The notes beneath the pieces are model-generated. The model was not told the DNA's origin. It did not search any database and saw only the letters and a program-made list of their open reading frames with translations. The position numbers and the translations under genes were made by a program. Positions 52,232-62,354 of a stretch of DNA of 62,354 bases are shown here, in pieces. Position 1 is the first letter of the stretch; every line of letters begins with the position of its first letter. Source of the DNA: Kiritimatiellia bacterium (GTDB lineage: Bacteria > Verrucomicrobiota > Kiritimatiellia > CAIQIC01 > JAGNIJ01); contig JAGNIJ010000027.1 in NCBI GenBank assembly GCA_018001225.1, positions 1 through 62,354 of the forward strand. The letters run 5' to 3'.

Positions 52232-55087
52232 TCACAAATCCGACTCCGGCGTCTCTTTCTCCGCCGGCGCGCCCATGAAACGCACCTGCCCCCCGGAGCA
52301 GACGTCCGCCCCCTCGCGCAGCGCGCCCTCCAGTTGCTCCCAGAAATCGGCCTGGGTTTTCGCCATCCGGTCCTCGTCGTATTCCTCGTCCTCCGACTCG
52401 CCGTCCGGGCTTTCTTCCGTGCTCTTCGCCGGCCACGCCGCGTGCCCGTATTCGCGGCTTAACTGAAACAGGGCGGCCACGGAGGATTCCGACCCGCCGG
52501 GGATCATGCGGCGCATGCGATCGGGTTCCCCTCGCCGGATCACGATCACCACGCCCCCCAGCAGGGGCTCCTGGACGAATTGCACCGACTGCGGGACGCC
52601 CGCTTCGACGGACGCCCGGGTCTCCTCCAGGGCGCGCCGCGCCAGTTCGATGCCGAACGGCTTGCCGATCGACGCCTTCCACGCCTTGGCGGCTTCCTCG
52701 TCCAGGCCGGTGGCCCGGACATCCCGGACCAGGAGCGACGCCGGGCGCAGCCGGTCGTTAAGGGCATCGTCCTCCTCCGCCAGGTCCGCCAGCGCCAGCA
52801 GTTCGTTCAGGGTCAGGCCCTTGAGCTTCCGGGGCACGTCCCCCGGCGCGCCCATGGAGAAGATCGCGCCCAGTTCGCTCTTCCGCTCCGCGCTCACGTG
52901 GTCCGCCGACGGCAACCCGGGCAACTCGCTCTTCCCCTCCAGCCGCGCCTCGGCGCGCTTCCGCATGATCTCGCCGGCGCGCGGCCCGAGTTCGCGGGCT
53001 GACCCGCCTTCCGGCATCCCTTCGCCGTACAGGATTTCTATGGCATAGGCCGCCGTGTCGCCCACGGTGCCGCCGGCGCCCCCGACGCCTTCCTCGGCGG
53101 GCCGCGCGTCGGCCAGGACGGCGCGCCACAGGTCGGCGTGATCGGCGACCTTGAACCGGACCTCCTCGTCCGCGTCCTCGCTGCGCCCGCTCATCTGCCG
53201 GAAGAAGGCCGGGCGGCTCATCATCATGGTCATCCCCAGCAGCTCGGCCGCGATCTCCCCGTCCTTCGCCTTGGGCGCCGCCCGGAGCAGGGCGCCGAGG
53301 GCGTCGGCCGGCTTTTCCTGCGCCAGGCGATGCCACAGCAGGCTGGTCTCCGGGGCGTTCGTGTCCCCGCCGGCCACTTTCTCCAGGATCTCATCCAACG
53401 GTTCCGCCGAAACCATCTGCCGGAGGTTCTTGAGAAACCGATCCATCTGTTCGTCCGCCCGCTCGTCGAGGATCACCATCCCGCCTTCTTCCTTCCCGCG
53501 GGCGCGGACCCTCGCCTCGTATTGCTCGACGAACGGCTTCGCCGCGGCCCCGCGCTTGCCGGCGTACTGGGACACGAGGCTCATGCCCATCATGACGTTC
53601 TCCGCGTCCGCGAGTTCCAGCAGGTGCTTCTCCACGGCCTGGAAGTCCGACTCCGTGCCCTGCTCCACGAGATACTGCATGGCCGCGCTTTTCTGGTCGT
53701 CGCCGCCCTCGGCCAGGTACAGGCGCGCCAGTTCGGCGGGCGATTTGTCCTTGTGCGCGGCATACCACGCCCGGACCTCTTCGTAGAGCTCCTCCTTGTC
53801 CAACTCGTCCGCGCCGTGCCGGCGGCGGGCGCCCGTGATGGGCAGGGGCTGAAGCCAGCGGGCGGCGAGGTCGCTGCGCGCGGCGGGCCGCCGCATGGTG
53901 GCATACTGCCTCGCCACTTCCTCGTCGGACAGGCCGGCCAAACTCCGGGAATCAATCGAATAGTGCATGGAACCGGGATTGAGGCGGCGCGTGTCGATGC
54001 GCAGGAGGTAGTCGTCCTTCAGCATCGCGAGCAGCAGGGGCACCGCCGCCACGCCCCGCGCGCGAAGCCGCGCGAGGGGGTGGTCGGCCTGGCCGGAGCC
54101 GGACAGCGGGAACACGAAAAAGTCGCGATAACCGCTGGAGGTGGCGTCCAGGTCCACGAAAGGCCCCGCCTCCGCGAGTTCGTCGGCCAGCTTGCGATCC
54201 TCGTCCGTGAGGCCCTCGCCGGCGAGGGGGGGCGGCGTCGGCTGCTCCAGCCGTTTTTGAACCGCCTCGCCGACCCTCTTCACCGCCCGCCCGTAGTCCC
54301 AGCCCGCGGGGAACCGGGCCAGCAGGTCGTTTACATCCTTCTGGTACGCCGCCCAGTCCCCGCCCGCGGCGAAGCGGTCGCACGCCTCGTCATACTGGGC
54401 GCTCGCGAGCACGCTCAAGGCCTCGACCAGAACCTTGCGGTAGTCGCCCGAGTGCTCGAACAGCAGGTCGGCGATGCGGTTCGCCTCGCGGACATAGCCC
54501 CGGGCGTGGTAGTGAATCGCGATCAGCAGGAATTTCCCGTACCCGTTCTGGCGGAAGGTCCAATCGTGCTGCTGCCGATTCTCGATTTTCTCCTCGAGAA
54601 ATTGGACCGTCTTCGCCACGTCCTTCTCCAGGTCCGCCTTGGTCCACTGGCCCATGAACTGGTTGCCCTCGCCCATCAGCAGGCGCCGGGGATCCGCCCG
54701 CCCCCCGTCATCCTTCGCCAGCCGCCGGCTGGTCTTCTGGAAATCGTGGACTTCGCAGACTCGGCAGGGATTTACTACGAAGCGCCCGCTATCCTCGGCC
54801 TCCTCCAGGAGCCAGGCATTGCCCTCCAGCGGCAGTTCGTGCAGGCGTATGAGCGACAGCATGAGCCCATGGCTGTACACGTCCAGCTTGACGTACTTCG
54901 CGTCGCGGACGTTCGGGAGGCCCATCGCGTAGTACTTTGCGAAGCCCTGACTGTAATCGTTCGCGGCGGGGGCCGCCGCATTCGTGGCCGCCTCATCGGC
55001 CCGGACGGCAGGGAACGCGAACAAGGCGGCCAGAACGAATACACCATGAACGAGCCGCGACCGCGCTGCACATTTCGCCAGGATCAT
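52232..55087 (-). CDS. Large secreted protein of unknown function
   Basis: A 951-residue protein with a signal peptide (about 1-30, cleavage after AVRA). It is mostly charged helices; segments such as LRARGVAAVPLLLAMLKDD look like HEAT-type repeats. A CxxC pair (PCRVCEV) stands near residue 110 and the C-terminal region has an acidic stretch (ESPDGESEDEEYDED). No enzyme motif was recognised. ATG follows GGAGG. It precedes moxR by 28 bases, so it may be a client or partner of the MoxR/VWA set, and by the HEAT-like repeats it may be related to the fusion protein at 37827-42227. This is context only. Confidence 0.75.
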   Translation of the reverse strand: MILAKCAARSRLVHGVFVLAALFAFPAVRADEAATNAAAPAANDYSQGFAKYYAMGLPNVRDAKYVKLDVYSHGLMLSLIRLHELPLEGNAWLLEEAEDSGRFVVNPCRVCEVHDFQKTSRRLAKDDGGRADPRRLLMGEGNQFMGQWTKADLEKDVAKTVQFLEEKIENRQQHDWTFRQNGYGKFLLIAIHYHARGYVREANRIADLLFEHSGDYRKVLVEALSVLASAQYDEACDRFAAGGDWAAYQKDVNDLLARFPAGWDYGRAVKRVGEAVQKRLEQPTPPPLAGEGLTDEDRKLADELAEAGPFVDLDATSSGYRDFFVFPLSGSGQADHPLARLRARGVAAVPLLLAMLKDDYLLRIDTRRLNPGSMHYSIDSRSLAGLSDEEVARQYATMRRPAARSDLAARWLQPLPITGARRRHGADELDKEELYEEVRAWYAAHKDKSPAELARLYLAEGGDDQKSAAMQYLVEQGTESDFQAVEKHLLELADAENVMMGMSLVSQYAGKRGAAAKPFVEQYEARVRARGKEEGGMVILDERADEQMDRFLKNLRQMVSAEPLDEILEKVAGGDTNAPETSLLWHRLAQEKPADALGALLRAAPKAKDGEIAAELLGMTMMMSRPAFFRQMSGRSEDADEEVRFKVADHADLWRAVLADARPAEEGVGGAGGTVGDTAAYAIEILYGEGMPEGGSARELGPRAGEIMRKRAEARLEGKSELPGLPSADHVSAERKSELGAIFSMGAPGDVPRKLKGLTLNELLALADLAEEDDALNDRLRPASLLVRDVRATGLDEEAAKAWKASIGKPFGIELARRALEETRASVEAGVPQSVQFVQEPLLGGVVIVIRRGEPDRMRRMIPGGSESSVAALFQLSREYGHAAWPAKSTEESPDGESEDEEYDEDRMAKTQADFWEQLEGALREGADVCSGGQVRFMGAPAEKETPESDL

Positions 55088-55363
55088 GTGTCCTCCGATG
55101 ACGGCCGCCCCCCTGCCCCGGTTATGGGATCGCTTCCTCTGACCGCCCGAAGCGGACCCCTGTTCAATCCGTCCTCTTACGGGCCTCGGCGGTCAAGCGG
55201 GCCCCATCCTAGTACACGGGCCCCTTCCTGGGAAGCACCTTGCCTCCGGGCCCTTCATGGGGGTACTACGCCGGCGGAAGAGAAAATCGGCAATATTTTT
55301 TAAAAAAGTTCATGTCCATTATGAACGGTAAAGCGTATTACGTGTATAGTGCGGCAAGATACC
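55088..55363. other. Divergent intergenic region
   Basis: 276 bases separate the secreted-protein gene from the GH13 gene, which are read in opposite directions. An AT-rich tract (TTTTTTAAAAAA near 55290-55303) and a TATAGT (55345-55350) are the only promoter-like features; no good -35 pairs with the latter. No palindromic operator was recognised. Confidence 0.5.
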
Positions 55364-58300
55364 ATGTTCAAGCGAACCATGCGATGGGGGCTGGGCGTGC
55401 TGATGCTGGCCGCGTCCGCGCGGGCCCAGTCTTCGCGGCCCGGTTGGGGCGCGACGCCGTACGCCGGGGGCGTGACGTTCCGGGTCTGGGCGCCGCACGC
55501 GACGAACCTGACCGTCGCCGGCGAGTTCAACGGCTGGAGCACGACCTCCCGCCCGCTCACGCTCGAAAGCGCGACCACGGGCGTGTGGTCCGCGGACGTG
55601 TCCGGCGCGGTGACCGGCCAGAACTACAAGTTCCTGGTCAACACGCCGACGACCTACAAGACCGACCCGCGCAGCCGGCGCGTCAACGCGGGGGACAACA
55701 ACAATTCCGTCATCACCGCCCCGAGCAACTTCAACTGGCAGGGCAACGCGTACAGCCTCACGAACTCGCGCGACCTCGTGCTCTACGAGGCGCACGCCGG
55801 CACCTTCAACGGGCCGCCGGGCACGTTCTCGACGTTCACCGGCCGGCTCGACCACCTGCGCGACCTCGGCGTGAGCGGGATCGAGCTGATGCCCGTCAAC
55901 GAGTTCCCGTCGTCCACGAGCTGGGGCTACAACCCGGGCTACCCGTTCTCCGTCGAGTACAACTACGGCACCCCGGACGCGCTCAAGCAGCTCGTGCTCC
56001 AGTGCCACCAGGGCGGCCTCGCGGTCCTGCTGGACGTGGTCCATAACCACTGGGACGCCGACTCGTCGCTGTGGCGGTTCGACGGCTGGGACCCGGACGG
56101 CGTCCACGGCGGCCAGTACTTCTACAACACGGATCCCTACGCGACGACGCCCTGGGGCCCGCGGCCGGACTACAGCAACGCCCAGGTCTGCGCGGCGATC
56201 TTCGACACGTTCCGGATGTGGAAGAACGAGTACCGCATGGACGGCTTCCGCTGGGACGCCCCATACCACATCCTGTACACGACCAACGGCGTCTACATCC
56301 CCGAGGGCCTGGCGCTGATCACGAACGCCCTCGCGATGATGGCGGACGAGTACCCCGGCACGTGGAACATCGCCGAGGACGTGAAGGAGTTGAGCGGGTT
56401 CAACGCCTACTGGGACTTCACGTTCCTCTGGGAAGTCCGGGGCGTGCTCACCCAGGGCAGCGACGGCGACCGCGACATGCCGACCATCGCCCGGAACGTC
56501 GCCGGGACATTCCAGCGCGTGATCTTCACCGACTCCCACGACTCGGCCGGCGACCTCAACGGCGGCGTCCGGCTGCCCACGGCGATCCACTCGGGCGACC
56601 CCGCGGGCTACTACGCCCGAAAACGCTCGACGCTCGGCGCGGCGCTCGTCCTGACCGCCCCGGGCACACCGATGCTCCTGCAGGGGCAGGAGATGCTGGA
56701 GACCAACCAGTTCAGCGACACGCTCGGCGTGGACTGGACCCGCACCAACAGCTTCGCCGGCATCGTCCGCCTCTACCGCGACCTCATCCGGCTGCGGCGC
56801 AACCTCGACGGCGTTTCGGAGGGCCTGCTGGGCGACAACTGCAGCACGTACCACGTGGACAACGCGAGCAAGCTGGTGGCCTATAGCCGGTGGGATTCCT
56901 CCGCCACCGACCGTTACACCGTGGTCGCCGCCAACTTCGCCAACGCGACGCGGTCGGGCTACCCCATCAATTTCCCCGCCGCGGGGACGTGGTACGTCCA
57001 CTTCAACAGCGATTCGACGAACTACGCCGCCGACTACGGCCACGCGGGCAGCGTCGAGGTCGTCGCCGCGGGCACGCCGCCGTGGGGAACCATCACCATC
57101 GCGCCCTACAGCGTGCTGATCCTCTCCCAGGTGCCGCGGACGGGCATGCTCATCCGCGACACCGAGCCCGCCGACCGGCCGGCCGGCAATGACGACGGGA
57201 TCCTCGACCCCGGCGAGACCATCCGCGAGACCATCGTGTTGTGGAACAATTCCCAGGCGGCCGCGACAAACGTCAGCGCCGCGCTCACCTCCCTGACGCC
57301 GGGCGTGACCATCCTGCAGGGCGCGTCGACCTATGCCGCCATGGCCCCCGACGCCGCGGCGACAAACGCCTCGGTTTTCGAGTACCGGCTCGACCCCGGC
57401 ATGGCGTGCGGAAGCCTGGTCCAGTTCGAACTGGCGACGTCGTTCAACGGCCTGGCGCTGACCAGCGCCTTCGAGCACGTCATCGGGCAGATCGTGGACC
57501 TGGCGACGACGACCAACCTTTTCGAGAGCACGGACACGCCCAAGCAGATCGCCGATGCCTCGACCACGTACTCCGATCTGGCGATCAACGAGGCGGGCAC
57601 CAACGTGGTCAGCGACGTCAACGTGCGGCTCCGGATCCACCACACGTACGACCGGGACCTGACGCTCGCGCTCCAGCACCCGGACGGCTCGGAGGTCCTG
57701 CTGGTCACCCGGCGCGGCGGCAGCGGCGACCACTTCGGCACCGGCACGTGCGGGTCCGCCACCTACACGGTCCTCGACCAGGGCGCGGCGCTGTCCATCA
57801 GCAACGGCAGCGCGCCGTTCGCCGGCGCGTACCGGCCGGAGAGCACGCTGGACGCCTTCAACGGCAAGGCGCTCAACGGCACATGGCGGCTCCGCATGCG
57901 CGACGCCTACTCCCGGAACATCGGCACGAACCTGTGCTGGTCGCTCGAGATCGCCTACGAGCAGCAGCGCTGCGAGTGCCAGGTCTTCAGCAACCGGCCG
58001 CCCGTCGCCATGGCGACGCAGGTCGTGCACGTCGGCTACGGACCGACCAACCTGGCGCTGACGGGGACCGATCCCGACGGGCAGGCGTTGAGCTTCCAGG
58101 CCGCCGGCAGCCCCTCGCACGGCAGCCTGTCGGCCGTGGACACCTCGACCTGGACGGCGCTGTACCTGCCCGTACACGGGTACACGGGCACGGACTCGTT
58201 TGAGTTCGTGGCGTCCGACGGGCTCACCAGCAGCCTCCCGGCGACCTTCCGGGTGGCGGTCCAGGCGCCGCCGGATGCCGACGCGGACGGGATGCCGGAC

Positions 58301-58687
58301 GAGTGGGAAACCGCGCACTTCACCAACGCGACGGCCGGGTCGGCGGACGCGGACGCCGACGGCGACGGCATGTCGAACCTGGACGAGTACCGATGCAACA
58401 CGAATCCCCACGACAGCAACTCCGTACTCCGGCTGGTCGGCCAGCCCTGGGCGGCGCAGGGCTACTCGCTGCGCTGGAGTTCCGTGGGCGGAACGCGGTA
58501 CGGGGTGGAATACAGCCCCGGGATCACGAGCGGCTTCGCGTACATCGCGCGGCCGCTCGCGGAGGAGATGGACCCGTCCCCCAAGGGCGCGGCCACGAAC
58601 CTATCCTTCACCGACGACTTCACGCTGACCCCGACGCCCGACGCCGGCGCGCCGCGGCTCTACCGCGTGCGCGTGCTGGACCGATAG
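55364..58687 (+). CDS. Secreted multi-domain GH13 alpha-glucan enzyme
   Basis: A 1107-residue exported protein (signal 1-22, cleavage after ARAQ). Order: CBM48-like domain (about 30-110), GH13 barrel (about 135-470) with region I DVVHNH, nucleophile D298 (GFRWD), acid/base E338 (IAED) and D393 (SHD), a beta domain to about 580, a spacer domain, a P-domain (about 715-850), an Ig-like cadherin-type domain (about 855-950), calcium loops (DADADGMPDEWE) and a C-terminal module with SNSVLRL ending YRVRVLDR. The barrel is closest to branching or amylase types; the exact reaction is unsettled. ATG at 55364 is used; a GTG at 55349 is in frame but adds only five residues. Confidence 0.9.
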   Translation: MFKRTMRWGLGVLMLAASARAQSSRPGWGATPYAGGVTFRVWAPHATNLTVAGEFNGWSTTSRPLTLESATTGVWSADVSGAVTGQNYKFLVNTPTTYKTDPRSRRVNAGDNNNSVITAPSNFNWQGNAYSLTNSRDLVLYEAHAGTFNGPPGTFSTFTGRLDHLRDLGVSGIELMPVNEFPSSTSWGYNPGYPFSVEYNYGTPDALKQLVLQCHQGGLAVLLDVVHNHWDADSSLWRFDGWDPDGVHGGQYFYNTDPYATTPWGPRPDYSNAQVCAAIFDTFRMWKNEYRMDGFRWDAPYHILYTTNGVYIPEGLALITNALAMMADEYPGTWNIAEDVKELSGFNAYWDFTFLWEVRGVLTQGSDGDRDMPTIARNVAGTFQRVIFTDSHDSAGDLNGGVRLPTAIHSGDPAGYYARKRSTLGAALVLTAPGTPMLLQGQEMLETNQFSDTLGVDWTRTNSFAGIVRLYRDLIRLRRNLDGVSEGLLGDNCSTYHVDNASKLVAYSRWDSSATDRYTVVAANFANATRSGYPINFPAAGTWYVHFNSDSTNYAADYGHAGSVEVVAAGTPPWGTITIAPYSVLILSQVPRTGMLIRDTEPADRPAGNDDGILDPGETIRETIVLWNNSQAAATNVSAALTSLTPGVTILQGASTYAAMAPDAAATNASVFEYRLDPGMACGSLVQFELATSFNGLALTSAFEHVIGQIVDLATTTNLFESTDTPKQIADASTTYSDLAINEAGTNVVSDVNVRLRIHHTYDRDLTLALQHPDGSEVLLVTRRGGSGDHFGTGTCGSATYTVLDQGAALSISNGSAPFAGAYRPESTLDAFNGKALNGTWRLRMRDAYSRNIGTNLCWSLEIAYEQQRCECQVFSNRPPVAMATQVVHVGYGPTNLALTGTDPDGQALSFQAAGSPSHGSLSAVDTSTWTALYLPVHGYTGTDSFEFVASDGLTSSLPATFRVAVQAPPDADADGMPDEWETAHFTNATAGSADADADGDGMSNLDEYRCNTNPHDSNSVLRLVGQPWAAQGYSLRWSSVGGTRYGVEYSPGITSGFAYIARPLAEEMDPSPKGAATNLSFTDDFTLTPTPDAGAPRLYRVRVLDR

Positions 58688-58705
58688 CAGATTGGGAAAA
58701 AAGAC

Positions 58706-58735
58706 TTGCACGCCGGCGGGTAGTAGTAATAATTA
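58706..58735 (+). promoter_or_regulatory. Candidate promoter of the YbaN-CDGSH-katG operon
   Basis: TTGCAC (58706-58711), an 18-base spacer and TAATTA (58730-58735) form a plausible sigma70 promoter in the 100-base gap. It lies 50 bases before the YbaN-like ATG. A perfect palindrome overlaps the -10 (see 58724-58738). Confidence 0.5.
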
Positions 58736-58738
58736 CTA
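58724..58738. promoter_or_regulatory. Perfect 7-1-7 palindrome, Fur-family-type operator
   Basis: TAGTAAT-A-ATTACTA is a perfect 15-base palindrome with the 7-1-7 form and TAAT-n-ATTA core of boxes bound by Fur-family regulators (Fur, PerR, Zur). It overlaps the candidate -10. It differs from the Zur box by two symmetric positions and from the PerR box by four. With katG in the operon, a PerR-like peroxide sensor is the most tempting guess. No Fur-family gene is in the window. Confidence 0.55.
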
Positions 58739-58787
58739 ATAGCGCGTGCCGTCGCTCGATCGAAGACGCGGGAGGCCGGCCTGACCG

Positions 58788-59219
58788 ATGAAGCAAAGAA
58801 CGAGCTATAGAGTGCTTCTGGCGATAACGGGCCTTATCGCGGTCGGCCTGGGGACCGTCGGCGTCTTTGTCCCCCTGCTGCCGACGACGCCTTTCCTGCT
58901 GCTCGCGGCGGCCTGCTTCCTCCGCAGCTCCGACCGCCTGTACGCCTGGCTGATGCATCACCGGTGGTTCGGCGCGTATATCCGGAATTACCGGGAGCAC
59001 CGCGCCATCACCCGGCGGGCCAAGGTCGTGACGCTGGCCCTGCTGTGGGGCGTCATCGGGTACTCCGCGGTCGCCGTGGCGACCGCGTGGTGGCTGCGGG
59101 CCCTGCTCGGGGCCGTCGCGGTGGGGGTCACCCTGCACCTGCTGGGCCTGAAGACCCTGGACCGTGACATGCTGGAGTCGTGCGCGGGGATCAACGAAAA
59201 TGAATCGGCGGAGGCCTGA
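58788..59219 (+). CDS. YbaN/DUF454 family membrane protein
   Basis: A 143-residue inner-membrane protein with hydrophobic segments near 8-30, 30-47 and 80-118. LPTTPFLLLAAACFLRSSDRLYAWL is the family hallmark. Function is unknown. It is the first gene of the katG operon and lies 31 bases upstream of the CDGSH gene; in some bacteria YbaN genes are linked to iron or redox stress, but this is only suggestive. Confidence 0.88.
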   Translation: MKQRTSYRVLLAITGLIAVGLGTVGVFVPLLPTTPFLLLAAACFLRSSDRLYAWLMHHRWFGAYIRNYREHRAITRRAKVVTLALLWGVIGYSAVAVATAWWLRALLGAVAVGVTLHLLGLKTLDRDMLESCAGINENESAEA

Positions 59220-59250
59220 TACGGCGTTCCAACGGGGAGGATAAAGCGTC

Positions 59251-61745
<2,495 letters not shown>

Positions 61746-61868
61746 CGCGGCGAAAACAACGTCATGGGCTGCTGGCGGGGCCGAGCTTGAATCTTCAATG
61801 CCGGCTCGGTCATTCCGATGCTTGGACCGGGCAGGCTATGGCTCGATCACAGCCCCGGAGGGCGTGGT

Positions 61869-61943
61869 TGTCATCCTGAAAGGCGTGAGGGGTCTCCGGC
61901 TTGTTGGGCGGCGCAGAGATCCCTCGCTGCGCTCGGGATGACA
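61869..61943. repeat. 75-bp repeat with TGTCATCC inverted ends
   Basis: The ends TGTCATCC and GGATGACA are perfect inverted repeats, and the inner GATCCCTCGCTGCGCTCGGG is like repeats often found in intergenic DNA of many bacteria. It carries no gene and looks like a small, non-autonomous repeat. Confidence 0.65.
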
Positions 61944-62098
61944 GGCTTCTTTTTCTGTGTCCGATAGTCGCCTTTCCCTGTTCTCCAAGAATCCGCGTCA
62001 TCCGTACTATCCGCGGTGGTCTTCCGCCTTTGCGTACATCCAGGAACTACGCGACCACTTCGGAATCCGGGTTTACGCACGGCACACCATCGCCGCGT

Positions 62099-62313
62099 GC
62101 GCCGCGAGGCATCCTGCAATCTCGACACGGACGGCTTATCGCTGGTGGTATTTCTAGTGACGTCCAGGAAGGACGACCACTTTCTATTTCGTGGCACTTG
62201 TGCGCCGAAAGGGACCGAAAAGAAAAGTGGTCGTCCTTCTTGGACGCCGCTCGAAAGTATTACCAGCGGTAGCCGGTCCTTGTCCACGTCGGATACGGGA
62301 TACCTCGCGGCGC
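62099..62313. repeat. 215-bp imperfect inverted repeat
   Basis: Both arms run from GCGCCGCGAGG inward. The inner 23 bases (62161-62183 and 62224-62246) match at 22 of 23 positions, and weaker matches extend to the outer ends. The loop is about 40 bases. No gene lies inside. It resembles a large palindromic element or MITE. Confidence 0.65.
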
Positions 62314-62354
62314 TGACGCGCCGCTCGGGACGTCCCCCCCGCAAGCGGCCCGCC

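Noticed and set aside
55319..58411. 1030-residue minus-strand frame opposite the GH13 gene
   Set aside because: Antisense artefact: Arg/Val/Gly-rich, no motif, and the plus strand has catalytic GH13 residues.
61957..62157. 66-residue plus-strand frame after katG
   Set aside because: It lies across the ATCCGCG-type repeats and the start of the large inverted repeat; no ribosome site and no family.

Overview
This is a GC-rich, densely coded stretch of chromosome from a Gram-negative, diderm bacterium. The lipid A gene lpxA, an LptF/LptG-type permease, ExbB/ExbD/TonB-like genes, lspA and many signal peptides show the double membrane. Large secreted proteins with acidic calcium-binding repeats and a shared C-terminal module, a MoxR/DUF58/VWA/DUF4159 block, an isoleucyl-tRNA synthetase that looks like the large eukaryote-like type, and GC hairpins scattered between genes suggest the PVC superphylum (Verrucomicrobiota or Kiritimatiellota). 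That placement is an inference; no rRNA gene is present to fix it. No tRNA, rRNA, CRISPR array or intact transposase gene was seen.

Layout. (1) 9508 to 145, minus strand: uvrA, a TPR protein, exbB, exbD, a TonB-like gene, a zinc-ribbon membrane peptide, hisD and a YbhB-family gene, nearly all overlapping or a few bases apart. (2) 16751 to 9680, minus strand: an FMN riboswitch with its own terminator, then ribBA, ribH, nusB, ftsY, ribD and ribE, a YfhO-like membrane protein and a coiled-coil protein. (3) 20141 to 17349: a secreted beta-helix protein with its own promoter. (4) 28603 to 20426, minus strand: ileS (possibly leaderless), a DksA-like protein with a histone-like tail, lspA, miaA, hflX, radC and lpxA. 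(5) Plus strand: a regulator that joins RNA polymerase alpha-CTD-like, sigma region 4-like and winged-helix parts (28730-29776), and an LptF/LptG permease. (6) 55087 to 30940, minus strand: a large secreted protein of unknown function, then moxR, a DUF58 gene, two VWA genes, a DUF4175-like gene, a DUF4159 gene, a giant thioredoxin-HEAT-thioredoxin-CcdA fusion, an EF-G-like gene, yebC, ruvC, clpB, a 24-residue membrane peptide and a bifunctional nuclease. (7) Plus strand: a secreted multi-domain GH13 enzyme, then a YbaN-CDGSH-katG operon behind a palindrome of the Fur-family type. (8) A gene-free, repeat-rich right end.

How it fits together. Group 1 couples a periplasmic TPR protein to a proton-driven ExbBD/TonB-like motor. 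Group 2 puts riboflavin synthesis, with nusB and ftsY, under FMN control. Group 6 resembles the aerotolerance (Bat) gene sets, in which MoxR and VWA proteins act on envelope targets, and ends in a membrane redox fusion that could pass reducing power to the periplasm. Group 7 looks like a peroxide or metal-stress operon. The candidates I consider most worth follow-up are the redox/HEAT fusion with its MoxR/VWA neighbours, the Fur-type palindrome before katG, the RNA-polymerase-like fusion regulator, and a 325-bp inverted-repeat element that supplies the apparent start of the HEAT fusion gene.
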